Shown here: positions 1 to 7,364 of the stretch, in pieces
Numbering within the stretch: position 1 is the stretch's first letter
Layout: every line of letters begins with the position of its first letter
Program-made: the position numbers and the translations under genes
Assembly: GCA_020722945.1 (NCBI GenBank)
Contig: DYJV01000007.1
Coordinates: 1 to 54,609 of the forward strand
Direction: 5' to 3'
DNA length: 54,609 bases
Source: Candidatus Methylomirabilis sp.
GTDB lineage: Bacteria > DYJV01
The notes under the pieces: model-generated
The model's database searches: none
Seen by the model: only the letters and a program-made list of their open reading frames with translations
Told to the model about the DNA's origin: nothing

Positions 1-1
1 T

Positions 2-382
2 GCAATAAATAATACAAGTGGCTCAAGGGTCATCGAATGTGTTTCAGATTTTATGCTTACTTTTGATTACGATAGTGATGGTGATGGCTTGGTTGAAGAT
101 TCTGAAAAAGATATAAATATCCCCTCTTCAGATAATGCTTCTTTGATAAAAAAAAGGGTAAAAGCTGTTAATTTCTACCTTCTCTTTCACGAAGGGAAAG
201 TTGATCCAAATTATACATTTTCAGGTGATATAGATGGAAACTATCTAATATTTAAAGATTTAGATAGTGATGGGAGTTGTGACACAGATGATGTATGTCT
301 TAATTTACCAACAAATTATATTAATTATAGATGGAAAAAATTATATCTAAAGGTGACACCTCGTGGGAGTATAAGTGAATAA
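2..382 (+). CDS. PilW-like minor pilin, C-terminal part (5' end outside window)
   Basis: The reading frame is open from base 2 with no start codon of its own, so the gene begins outside the window. The visible part lacks the prepilin leader. It carries an aspartate-rich loop (DYDSDGDGLVED, about residues 22-33 of the visible part) that looks like an EF-hand-type calcium loop. This is followed by VKAVNFYLLF and a terminal YLKVTPRG stretch. The order DxDGDG loop, then a V-K-A-V beta segment, then a C-terminal strand is typical of PilW family minor pilins. The stop codon overlaps the GTG start of the PilX-like gene by 8 bases, so the two are translationally coupled. PilW assignment is inferred from the motif order and the neighbour; any other minor pseudopilin of type IV pili or type II secretion is possible. 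Confidence 0.6.
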   Translation, partial: AINNTSGSRVIECVSDFMLTFDYDSDGDGLVEDSEKDINIPSSDNASLIKKRVKAVNFYLLFHEGKVDPNYTFSGDIDGNYLIFKDLDSDGSCDTDDVCLNLPTNYINYRWKKLYLKVTPRGSISE

Positions 383-818
383 AGATGGCTTTGTTTTACC
401 TACAACTCTTATTTTATCTCTTGTTTCAGTTGGTCTGGTAATGGCCCTATGTTATTTATCGAATTCTGGTTCTTATATCTCATACTCATCCAAAAAATAT
501 ACATCATCATTAGAAGCTGCAAGGGGAGCAGCTGAGTTTGTGATGAAGCAGGCTGAGTGGGACGAAGGTGGAGATATTTTGCAGTGTAGTGGTGGGAGCT
601 GCAATCAAGGAGAGTATGTTGATTTGGGTGATTATTCATCTATTGGTAATAGTAATGTAACTGTTGAGATGCTTTCAGATCCACTTGAGAAAAAGATGTC
701 TTGTGAAGGTGGAGCAGATTGTTTTTTTATGATATACTCATTTAGAATTACGGCTGTTGATAAGGATGATAGCAGTAAAAGGGCAGTTATTGAAGTTGTT
801 TATGAGCTTGAGCAGTAA
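375..818 (+). CDS. PilX-like minor prepilin, 147 aa
   Basis: The start is GTG at 375, overlapping the upstream pilin gene. The N terminus is a short class III prepilin leader (MNKDG) followed by FVLPTTLILSLVSVGLVMAL, so prepilin peptidase would cut after Gly5 and methylate Phe. The usual glutamate at mature position 5 is replaced by threonine. PilX and GspK-type tip proteins also lack it. The mature part is about 140 residues with four cysteines in two pairs (C-SGGS-C and C-EGGAD-C) that could form disulfide loops. Such proteins sit at the tip of type IV pili and prime assembly or adhesion. About 44 bases separate it from yjbQ, so it is probably the last pilin gene of its operon. Function is inferred from leader and position. 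Confidence 0.6.
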   Translation: MNKDGFVLPTTLILSLVSVGLVMALCYLSNSGSYISYSSKKYTSSLEAARGAAEFVMKQAEWDEGGDILQCSGGSCNQGEYVDLGDYSSIGNSNVTVEMLSDPLEKKMSCEGGADCFFMIYSFRITAVDKDDSSKRAVIEVVYELEQ

Positions 819-862
819 AAGATTTAATATATTTTTTTTAGGGTTAAAGGTAGGATGTTTTT

Positions 863-1261
863 ATGTTAAAAAAATTTTCAATTTCTACAAGTAGTAGAAT
901 TCAGCTAATTGATATTACAGAAAAAATAGAGGGCTTTATAATAAAATCAAGGGTAAAAGATGGAGTTGCTCTTGTTTATACCCCGCATACAACTTCTGCA
1001 ATCACTATAAATGAAAATGCTGATCCATCTGTCCAATACGATATAAACAATTTTTTGAGTAAACTTATTCCTCATCTTGGTGGTTATACACATTTGGAGG
1101 GTAATTCTGATAGTCATATAAAATCAACTCTTTTTGGTGCATCTGAGCATCTGATAATTTCTGCTGGCAGGCTGCTACTTGGCACATGGCAAGGTGTATA
1201 TTTCTGTGAATTTGATGGTCCAAGAAGTAGAAATTTTTATGTAAAAGTTATTGAAGGTTAA
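863..1261 (+). CDS. yjbQ: YjbQ/UPF0047 family protein
   Basis: This 132-residue protein has the full length of the YjbQ (UPF0047) family. Diagnostic segments are YTPHTTSAITINENADP near residue 40, HLEGNSDSHIKSTLFG near residue 78 and GTWQGVYFCEFDGPR near residue 109. The histidines and glutamate in these segments line the family's putative active site. E. coli YjbQ has weak thiamine-phosphate synthase activity in vitro, but its true role is unsettled. The start is ATG at 863 with AAAGGTAGGA upstream. It stands alone between the pilin genes and a 322-base gap. Confidence 0.85.
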   Translation: MLKKFSISTSSRIQLIDITEKIEGFIIKSRVKDGVALVYTPHTTSAITINENADPSVQYDINNFLSKLIPHLGGYTHLEGNSDSHIKSTLFGASEHLIISAGRLLLGTWQGVYFCEFDGPRSRNFYVKVIEG

Positions 1262-1445
1262 AAATATAGTAACTAATTAAGCTGGGTAACTGTTTTATCT
1301 CCTCTCATTTATTTACACATCTATTTTGATTCCATTAATTTATCAATAGCCCTAAAGTAATTTAACTTTCAAAGTTGTAAGTTTATTACTACTCATTTTA
1401 CCTCATTTGTTCCCAAAAATAGTGTCTATAATCTTGATGTATATT

Positions 1446-1472
1446 AAAATTGTCGAACTTTTCGACAATTTT
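1446..1472. promoter_or_regulatory. Perfect inverted repeat, candidate activator site
   Basis: AAAATTGTCGAA (1446-1457) and TTCGACAATTTT (1461-1472) are perfect reverse complements separated by CTT. A further half-site, TTGTCGA, follows at 1471-1477. It could be a weak terminator hairpin, but no gene ends close upstream and there is no clean T tract. A dyad about 45 bp upstream of a sigma-54-like promoter fits an enhancer-binding protein site. This is inference. Confidence 0.5.
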
Positions 1473-1517
1473 GTCGAGGCTTAATGTCTAAAAATTAATA
1501 ATTACAGATACTTATAG

Positions 1518-1534
1518 TTGGCATAGCTATTGAT
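1518..1534 (+). promoter_or_regulatory. Candidate sigma-54 (-24/-12) promoter
   Basis: TTGGCATAGCTATTGAT fits the RpoN pattern TTGGCAC-N5-TTGCW, with GG and the -12 G separated by the canonical distance. The mismatches are T for C after GGCA, and A for C in the -12 element. Transcription would start near 1545, giving a short leader before the Shine-Dalgarno AAAGGAG and the ATG at 1584. Confidence 0.4.
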
Positions 1535-1555
1535 ATTACAATGTCAGCAGGTATT

Positions 1556-2075
1556 AAAATAAAAGTAAAAAGGAGAATTTAAAATGAAGGGTAAAAAAAT
1601 TGTAGTATCAGTATTAGTAGCAGGAATGTTGGTATCAGTGCCACTATTTGCAAAGGGTAAAGGGTATGCAGGTGGTCAGAATAGTGGGATTACACAGCCG
1701 TCAGGACAACAATTGATGCAGGGCAATGGTGATGGAACACAGCCGAGACCTATGGATGGAACAGGTTTTGGAGCGGCAAATGGTGGTGGAAATGGGTTAG
1801 GTTTGCAAGATGGTAGTTGTTTGATTAATGAATTATAAAAATAAAAGTAAAAAGGAGAATTTAAAATGAAGGGTAAAAAAATTGTAGTATCAGTATTAGT
1901 AGCAGGAATGTTGGTATCAGTGCCACTATTTGCAAAGGGTAAAGGGTATGCAGGTGGTCAGAATAGTGGGATTACACAGCCGTCAGGACAACAATTGATG
2001 CAGGGCAATGGTGATGGAACACAGCCGAGACCTATGGATGGAACAGGTTTTGGAGCAGCAAATGGTGGTGGGAAG
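1556..2075 (+). repeat. Tandem duplication with a 282-bp period
   Basis: The segment starting at 1556 recurs at 1838. Bases 1556-1774 and 1838-2056 are identical, covering the ribosome binding site, signal peptide and most of the mature protein. The first difference is G to A (1775 versus 2057). From about 1790/2072 the copies drift, and the C-terminal codons are unrelated. The near identity at synonymous sites means a recent duplication or ongoing gene conversion. Confidence 0.95.
1584..1838 (+). CDS. Small secreted Gly/Gln-rich protein, copy 1 (84 aa)
   Basis: A Sec signal peptide spans residues 1-23 (basic MKGKK, hydrophobic core, cleavage after LFA). The mature chain of about 60 residues is rich in Gly, Gln and Asn, has a GDGTQPRPMDGTGFG motif and a single cysteine near the C terminus (DGSC). 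No enzymatic domain is visible. Small exported proteins with repeated DGTG or GNG motifs are common and uncharacterised in anaerobes. The start is ATG at 1584 with AAAGGAG 9 bases upstream. It sits first behind the candidate sigma-54 promoter and is followed by a near-identical copy. Function unknown. Confidence 0.7.
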   Translation: MKGKKIVVSVLVAGMLVSVPLFAKGKGYAGGQNSGITQPSGQQLMQGNGDGTQPRPMDGTGFGAANGGGNGLGLQDGSCLINEL

Positions 2076-2126
2076 AGATTAGGTTCGCAAAATGGTAGTT
2101 GTCCTCTAACAACTGTAACACAATAA
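1866..2126 (+). CDS. Small secreted Gly/Gln-rich protein, copy 2 (86 aa)
   Basis: This is the tandem copy of the preceding gene. Residues 1-70 are the same at the protein level, with the same signal peptide and GDGTQPRPMDGTGFG motif. The tail differs: GKRLGSQNGSC then PLTTVTQ instead of LINEL. The cysteine is kept in both copies while the surrounding residues change, which hints that it matters (metal, disulfide or cofactor attachment). Its own ribosome binding site was duplicated with it. The next gene follows 19 bases later and is probably on the same transcript. Function unknown. Confidence 0.7.
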   Translation: MKGKKIVVSVLVAGMLVSVPLFAKGKGYAGGQNSGITQPSGQQLMQGNGDGTQPRPMDGTGFGAANGGGKRLGSQNGSCPLTTVTQ

Positions 2127-2145
2127 TAAAAGGAGGTATTTGAAA

Positions 2146-2580
2146 ATGTCTACTCAACAAAGATTAATTAGTTCCATTTTTATCTTAACATTTTTAATGA
2201 CAGGGTCACTTTTTGCAAAAGGTTTAATGTTTAACCAGCATGAGATTCTTAAAGATTCTAAGCAGGTTGAGTATCAGGGGAATGTAGTTGCGGTTCCCAC
2301 TCCGTATAGTCAGGAGCAGGGGTTAGGGCTCACTCTTTCAACAGAGCAAGGTGGGATTGTTTTTTACGGTTTGGGGCCTATATGGTATTGGGAGAGTAAG
2401 CAGTTAACAAGACCTAAAGTTGGTGATAATATAAAAATTACTGCTTATGAAGTTGAAATTAATGGGAAAATGTATTATGTAGCTAAAAGTTTGATATTGG
2501 CAAATGGTGATTCTTTAGAATTGAGGGATGAAAATGCTTACCCAGTATGGGTTGGAGGTAAAAGTAAAAAATTTAAATAA
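2146..2580 (+). CDS. Exported OB-fold-like hypothetical protein
   Basis: The ATG at 2146 is preferred over the in-frame TTG at 2140 because AGGAGG lies 9 bases upstream. The signal peptide ends at about residue 24 (GSLFA). The mature part of about 120 residues appears to be all beta: EYQGNVVAV, GLTLSTEQGGIVFYG, VGDNIKITAYEVEINGKMYY and a C-terminal LRDENAYPVWVGG. The VGDNIKI...G.MYY pattern resembles small OB-fold modules, and LRDE..YP.W tails recur in exported proteins of anaerobes. I do not recognise a named family. It has the same export style as the two preceding small proteins and lies just before a cytochrome-b-like gene. A hairpin follows the stop. Confidence 0.6.
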   Translation: MSTQQRLISSIFILTFLMTGSLFAKGLMFNQHEILKDSKQVEYQGNVVAVPTPYSQEQGLGLTLSTEQGGIVFYGLGPIWYWESKQLTRPKVGDNIKITAYEVEINGKMYYVAKSLILANGDSLELRDENAYPVWVGGKSKKFK

Positions 2581-2586
2581 AATTTA

Positions 2587-2623
2587 TACTGGCTCTCTCC
2601 TATTTTAGGATTGAGAGCCAGTA
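2587..2623 (+). terminator. Hairpin after the small-secreted-protein genes
   Basis: TACTGGCTCTC (2587-2597) and GAGAGCCAGTA (2613-2623) form a perfect 11-bp stem with a 15-base loop. The downstream tract (AATTTCCATTTTT) is only moderately T-rich. It is either a partial terminator separating high expression of the secreted proteins from the membrane genes, or an mRNA-stabilising structure. Confidence 0.55.
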
Positions 2624-2647
2624 ATTTCCATTTTTAAGGGGGTTATT

Positions 2648-3226
2648 TTGAAATTTAGAAGATTTACATCTTTTTTTCTTTTTTTTACCTTTATTGTTAT
2701 GTGTTTTTCAGGGATAGTTCTTTATATTATGCCTCCTGGGAAGATTGCATATTGGATTGATTGGAGATTTATCAATCTGAATAAGACTCACTGGAATGCT
2801 TTGCACACAATTTTTAGCTATATTTTTGTTATTATCTCCTTTTTCCATATAGTTTTTAATTGGAACCCTATCCGTCAATACCTCATTAAAAATAGAAAAG
2901 AACTTTTCTCAAGCATTGCTTTGTCAATTATTATTGCTGCATTTACTATATTGAATGTTTCACCTTTTAAGCAGGTTATGGATTTTAGAGAGTATATCCA
3001 CACTTCATGGGAAAATAAAAAAATTGCACCATCTATTCCACATGGGGAGCTCCTACCACTTGTAAAGCTCTGTAAAATGATAAATGTTGATGTAAAAATA
3101 GCAGCAGAGAGACTAAAAAGTAACGGCATTATATTTTCCGATATGGAAGAGAGAGTTGTTGATATTGCCAAAGTAAATAAAGTCAAACCTGTAAAAATTT
3201 ATTACATCATAAAAAATGGAAAATGA
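2648..3226 (+). CDS. DUF4405-type cytochrome-b-like membrane protein
   Basis: The start is TTG at 2648 with AAGGGGG at 2636-2642. Three hydrophobic helices lie at about residues 8-27, 52-72 and 88-105. Histidines H48, H53 and H67 occur in the second helix region (NKTHWNALHTIF, FFHIVFNW). H53 and H67 are 14 residues apart, as expected for bis-histidine heme b ligands in DUF4405 and related cytochrome b561-like proteins. The soluble C-terminal part (about 115-192) contains an EYIHTSWE segment and a PHGELLPLVKLCKMI segment. It probably moves electrons across or within the inner membrane, but substrate and partners are unknown. The ATGA overlap with the next gene shows tight coupling. Confidence 0.65.
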   Translation: MKFRRFTSFFLFFTFIVMCFSGIVLYIMPPGKIAYWIDWRFINLNKTHWNALHTIFSYIFVIISFFHIVFNWNPIRQYLIKNRKELFSSIALSIIIAAFTILNVSPFKQVMDFREYIHTSWENKKIAPSIPHGELLPLVKLCKMINVDVKIAAERLKSNGIIFSDMEERVVDIAKVNKVKPVKIYYIIKNGK

Positions 3227-3603
3227 GAATTTATTTTCTTGCTCTTATCTTAATTATATTTCTCCTTTCTGAGTTAGCTGGAAGAGATTTTATAAAAGCA
3301 AAAATTTTAGAATTTGATGGAGAGAGTAGATACAAACTTATAGATATATTTGATCAAAAAACTTACGATTTGATTTTAGATAAAGGGAGCACCCTAAATC
3401 TTCAAAATGAAAGCATAATTTTTATTAATTCAGATGGCTTGGAGGGTAAAAGTATTATAAGAGAGAGTGATATTATTGATGTTAAAAGTATTAAGGGGTG
3501 CAAAATCCGTGAAAGGATGAAACATATTGATAAAAAGAGAGCCTTTTTTAAAGGGGGTAATCTACTTAATCATGGTGGTTCTGGCACTCACCATAGCAAG
3601 TAG
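3223..3603 (+). CDS. Exported hypothetical protein, 126 aa
   Basis: The start ATG overlaps the upstream stop (ATGA). An N-terminal hydrophobic segment (residues 3-19, ending ELAGRD) is a signal peptide or anchor. The rest alternates charged and hydrophobic residues and is predicted to be beta-rich, ending in a Gly/His tail (NHGGSGTHHSK). That tail is encoded in the region shared with the next gene, so part of it may be forced by the overlapping frame. No family is recognised. Its place between a heme-like membrane protein and a beta-barrel suggests a periplasmic partner. Confidence 0.5.
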   Translation: MRIYFLALILIIFLLSELAGRDFIKAKILEFDGESRYKLIDIFDQKTYDLILDKGSTLNLQNESIIFINSDGLEGKSIIRESDIIDVKSIKGCKIRERMKHIDKKRAFFKGGNLLNHGGSGTHHSK

Positions 3604-4438
3604 ATTGTTTTCTGAAAATTTGTTTGATATTAGAACAGGGTGGGGATATTCAGATAATATTTTGAGAAATAGTGACAGTTTAGGCAGTGGGTTTATCAAT
3701 TTAAATTTTTCAGATTATTTTATATTTGACAATAGTTCTTTTGCACTTATTACAGATAACAACATCAAAGTATTTACAGAAGAATCTTGGAGTAGTAATA
3801 GTAATTTACTTTTTGAGATTGATTATAACTTTGAAAATTCTTTTATTGGATTGGGAGTAAATAAGCTAATTGATAATAATGATAGGCAGAACAGTTTTTA
3901 TTCACTTTTTCTTATTTCTCAATATTCGTATAAAATTTTTGATATATCGTATATTTTATCATTTAAAAATTTTTCTGAAGAGTATGAATATGGCTCATTT
4001 AAAAATTCTATTTCCAAAAATAGACAACCTTTAAAAAAAAGGAGTAAAGAAGTCAATTTTATTGATGTTAATCAAGAGGATTTTAACCATATTCTATCTT
4101 TAGAAGTAAATCTTGATAATGTCAAATTTACACCTTTGATTGAATACAATAAAAGTAATGTTTCACGAGAAACTTACTTCTTGTATGGTCTCTCTTCATC
4201 TTATTCAAAACAGATAGATAGAGTGTTAGTTGACTTTTTGTTGTCTTATAATTCTTACAATTATACCAAAATTGACAGGGATGACAATCTGTTTAAAGTT
4301 GCTATATCTGCTGAGTATATGCTTGGGAAATTACTATCATTGACACTTTCTGATACTTTTGAAAAAAATATATCAGATTTTGATGGTGAGGATTACAACG
4401 CAAATACAATTATGCTCAACATAGGATTGGTTTACTAA
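3527..4438 (+). CDS. Predicted outer-membrane beta-barrel protein
   Basis: An N-terminal export signal (hydrophobic GVIYLIMVVLALTIAS) is followed by about 275 residues of alternating aromatic and polar strands (for example FALITDNNIKVF, SFIGLGVNKLI). The chain ends LTLSDTFEKNI...NTIMLNIGLVY, a typical C-terminal barrel strand with a terminal aromatic. The start is uncertain. TTG at 3527 has AAAGGA 9 bases upstream and overlaps the previous gene by 77 bases. ATG at 3572 gives a shorter signal and has GGGGG 14 bases upstream. Asn, Ser, Asp and Tyr are enriched as in surface proteins. The stop abuts the kinase GTG start. Confidence 0.55.
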   Translation: MIKREPFLKGVIYLIMVVLALTIASRLFSENLFDIRTGWGYSDNILRNSDSLGSGFINLNFSDYFIFDNSSFALITDNNIKVFTEESWSSNSNLLFEIDYNFENSFIGLGVNKLIDNNDRQNSFYSLFLISQYSYKIFDISYILSFKNFSEEYEYGSFKNSISKNRQPLKKRSKEVNFIDVNQEDFNHILSLEVNLDNVKFTPLIEYNKSNVSRETYFLYGLSSSYSKQIDRVLVDFLLSYNSYNYTKIDRDDNLFKVAISAEYMLGKLLSLTLSDTFEKNISDFDGEDYNANTIMLNIGLVY

Positions 4439-5941
4439 GTGTCTCGTAGAAGATTGCTAATATATAATCTCCTATTTCTCTTCATACTTATTTCTATTAT
4501 TATTTTTCATTATCAGAGGCACTATTCTGACCTAAAAAGAAAAATTGTGGTTTTAATTACTAAACAGGCTGAATCTGTTGCCAGAAGGGTAGAAGTTGCT
4601 GCAAACATTGCTTTTGAGTCAACCCAGTTTGTAAATAAAATAATCAGAGACAACCTCATCTCACATGCCAAATTTTTAGACCTTCTCAATTCGATAGAAC
4701 CTTTTACATCTCAGGAACTTGACGAATACACACTTGAGACAAATATCAACCTTATAGCTATCAGAAGTATAGATAAAAAAATTGTATCTTCTAATATGGG
4801 CAAGTTTAAACAAGAGGATATTGAAGCTCTTTTTAATAATTTTGATAGAGCTACTGTTAAGTTTCAAGAAATGGATCAATCGTATCTTCTTTTTTACTCT
4901 GGTCAATACTCTTCTGGTAGTGATATTATCATTGGTTTTGATGGGAGAGAGTATACTCAAAACATTAAAAAGATATCTGTAGAAACTCTCCTTGAAAATA
5001 TAAAGAAAAGGGGTGCAGTAATCGATGCGGTTTTAAAAAATGGAGTGGCAGATGGCGGGGTGAGATTAGTAGAAGATAAATTTTTCGAGGTAAAGGTTCC
5101 TGTAATGGGTGATTCACAGAGGTTTTTGGAGTTACGTATAGATGCTAAAAATGCTTTAAGGATCATAGATAATTTTAGGCATAACCTTATAGTTTTTATC
5201 TCAGTTATTCTATCAAGTGGTCTTTTTGGGATTATTCTAATTTATATACTTCAGAATTTCTATTTATCTAAAATAAAAGTTTATGAAAAGAAACTTTTTG
5301 ATAATGAAAAGGATGCTGCACTTGGAAGGAGTGCTGCTATGGTTGCACATGAGATAAGGAATCCTATAAATGCTGTAAGCATGGGTATTCAGAGGATAAA
5401 GTATGAAACTGACATCTCCAAAATTGATGAGTATAGTCAGCTTATCGAGACTATTGATAATGAACTTAAAAAAATCAATAGTGTTGTGAATAATTTTCTT
5501 GATTTTACAAAACCTGTAAAAGCAGATAAAAAAGATATAAAGATTAGAGAGTTGATTGATAACATTCTCCTTCCATATAGAAATAGCTTATCTGTCGATG
5601 TATCAGTTTTAATTTCTGAAGAGTTAATTATCCCTTGTGATAAAATTCTTGTTGAACATATATTTGGTAATCTTATAAAAAATGTATTTGAGAATGAAAA
5701 GGCAACCTATTTAAAAATTTATTATGAAAAAAATTTTAATCAGAAATTGATTATATTTGAAAATGATGGTATTGAAAAAGATGCTGCTACTGATAATTTT
5801 TTTGAACCTTACTTTACCACTAAGAGTAAGGGAGCAGGTTTGGGACTTGCTATTGTCAAAAAATTTGTAGATGCCCATAATTGGGAGATAAGTATAGATA
5901 ATAGTAGAAAAAACATTATCAAATTTATGATTTCTATTTAA
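4439..5941 (+). CDS. Sensor histidine kinase
   Basis: This is a 500-residue membrane kinase starting at GTG 4439 directly after the upstream stop. TM1 spans about residues 7-24, a periplasmic sensor region of about 220 residues follows, and TM2 is at about 250-271. The HisKA H-box AAMVAHEIRNPINAV carries the phospho-acceptor H304. The N-box is NLIKNVFENE, and the ATP lid and G2 box are GAGLGLAIVKKFVDAH. No HAMP domain is evident. The H-box is of the NtrB/AtoS/ZraS style, whose partners are often NtrC-type sigma-54 activators. No response regulator is adjacent, so it is an orphan here. Its gene ends the envelope cluster, 17 bases before purB, so it may sense something handled by the upstream proteins (inference). 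Confidence 0.85.
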   Translation: MSRRRLLIYNLLFLFILISIIIFHYQRHYSDLKRKIVVLITKQAESVARRVEVAANIAFESTQFVNKIIRDNLISHAKFLDLLNSIEPFTSQELDEYTLETNINLIAIRSIDKKIVSSNMGKFKQEDIEALFNNFDRATVKFQEMDQSYLLFYSGQYSSGSDIIIGFDGREYTQNIKKISVETLLENIKKRGAVIDAVLKNGVADGGVRLVEDKFFEVKVPVMGDSQRFLELRIDAKNALRIIDNFRHNLIVFISVILSSGLFGIILIYILQNFYLSKIKVYEKKLFDNEKDAALGRSAAMVAHEIRNPINAVSMGIQRIKYETDISKIDEYSQLIETIDNELKKINSVVNNFLDFTKPVKADKKDIKIRELIDNILLPYRNSLSVDVSVLISEELIIPCDKILVEHIFGNLIKNVFENEKATYLKIYYEKNFNQKLIIFENDGIEKDAATDNFFEPYFTTKSKGAGLGLAIVKKFVDAHNWEISIDNSRKNIIKFMISI

Positions 5942-5958
5942 AGATTGGGAGGCTTTTA

Positions 5959-7251
5959 ATGATACAAAGGTATTCAAGGGAAGTTATGAGAAAAATATGG
6001 AGTGAAGAGAACAAATTTAGAAAATGGCTCGATATTGAAATAGCTGCATGTGAAGCTTGGAGTAATATAGGCGTTATCCCTTCTAAATCTTTAGAGATTA
6101 TCATAAATAAAGCAAATTTTAATATTGATAGGATAAATCAGATAGAATCTGAAGTAAAGCACGATGTTATAGCTTTTCTTACATCTGTAGCTGAATTTGT
6201 GGGAGATGATTCAAGATTCATTCATAAAGGGCTTACTTCTTCAGATGTTCTTGATACTGCGTATAATCTTCTACTAAAAGAAGCTGGTATGATATTACTT
6301 GATGATCTAAAAAACCTTGCAGAAGTTTTGAAAGATAAGGCAGTAAAATACAAAATGACTCCTATGATAGGTCGATCTCATGGGGTCCATGCAGAGCCGA
6401 TTACATTTGGTTTGAAGATGCTGCTTTGGTATGATGAAACTTTAAGAAATATTGAAAGATTAAAAAAAGCTATTGAATCTATAAGTATTGGCAAAATATC
6501 TGGAGCAGTGGGGACATTTGCCAATATCCCACCTGAGGTAGAGGAGTATGTTTGCAAAAAGCTTTCTGTTAAGCCTGCACCTGTATCTACCCAGATAGTG
6601 CAGAGGGATAGACATGCAGAGTATTTCACTACTTTGGCTGTTATTGCATCATCTTTTGAAAAATTTTCTATAGAGATAAGACATCTTCAAAGAACAGAAG
6701 TTCTTGAAGCTGAAGAGTTTTTCTCAAAAGGTCAAAAAGGGTCATCTGCAATGCCCCACAAAAGAAACCCTGTTCTTTCAGAAAATGTTACAGGTCTTGC
6801 AAGATTAGTAAGAAGCTACTCAATTGCTGCAATGGAAAATGTTGCATTGTGGCACGAAAGGGATATAAGCCACTCCTCTGTTGAAAGAGTTATTGGTCCT
6901 GATGCGACTACCAATCTTGATTTTCTTATATGTAGATTTACTAACATCATAAAGAATCTTGTAGTTTATCAAGATAATATGCTTAAAAATATAAATCAGA
7001 CAAAAGGGCTTATCTTCTCTCAAAGGGTAATGTTGTTACTTACTGAAAAAGGTGTAAGTAGAGAGGAAGCTTATAGGATTGTTCAGCGAAATGCTATGAA
7101 AGTCTGGGAGGAGCATTTAGATTTTAAGAGTTTACTCCAAAATGATTCTGAGATAACTAAATTTTTATCTATGGATGAGCTTGATGAATTATTTGACCTA
7201 AATTATCACACAAAAAATATAGAGTATATTTTCAAAAGAGTTCTTGGGTGA
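5959..7251 (+). CDS. purB: Adenylosuccinate lyase
   Basis: PurB cleaves SAICAR to AICAR and adenylosuccinate to AMP, both releasing fumarate, in the cytosol. The 430-residue chain has normal length for the short (non-E. coli) PurB type. Family motifs are TSSDVLDT at residue 93, GRSHGVHAEP at about 138 and the fumarase/lyase signature GSSAMPHKRNP at 261-271 with the catalytic serine loop. The ATG at 5959 has GGGAGG 7 bases upstream. It follows the kinase gene by 17 bases and so is probably read through from the envelope operon. It is convergent with corC. Confidence 0.95.
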   Translation: MIQRYSREVMRKIWSEENKFRKWLDIEIAACEAWSNIGVIPSKSLEIIINKANFNIDRINQIESEVKHDVIAFLTSVAEFVGDDSRFIHKGLTSSDVLDTAYNLLLKEAGMILLDDLKNLAEVLKDKAVKYKMTPMIGRSHGVHAEPITFGLKMLLWYDETLRNIERLKKAIESISIGKISGAVGTFANIPPEVEEYVCKKLSVKPAPVSTQIVQRDRHAEYFTTLAVIASSFEKFSIEIRHLQRTEVLEAEEFFSKGQKGSSAMPHKRNPVLSENVTGLARLVRSYSIAAMENVALWHERDISHSSVERVIGPDATTNLDFLICRFTNIIKNLVVYQDNMLKNINQTKGLIFSQRVMLLLTEKGVSREEAYRIVQRNAMKVWEEHLDFKSLLQNDSEITKFLSMDELDELFDLNYHTKNIEYIFKRVLG

Positions 7252-7364
7252 TTTGAATTTTGAAATTTTTATGTAATACAAATAAGACTTTTAGATTTAT
7301 TTTAGAGTTAGAGATTGTAATAGATTTTCTAATGCCACATCTCTCTCATTACAAAAATTTCTCA

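Larger units (their letters stand above)
1262..1583 (+). other. 322-base intergenic region with candidate regulatory sites
   Basis: No convincing gene is seen. The first half is AT-rich with no strong structure. The second half holds a perfect 12-bp inverted repeat (1446-1472) and a sigma-54-like promoter (1518-1534), both listed separately. From 1556 the sequence belongs to the tandem duplication that covers the two following genes. Confidence 0.6.

Noticed and set aside
409-639. Minus-strand frame inside the PilX-like gene
   Set aside because: It lies wholly antisense to a gene with a clear prepilin leader and has no family match or start signal.
1446-1472. Palindrome read as the yjbQ terminator
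   Set aside because: It lies 185 bases past the stop and the following tract is short (TTTT then GTCGAGG). A regulatory site fits better, though the terminator reading is not excluded.
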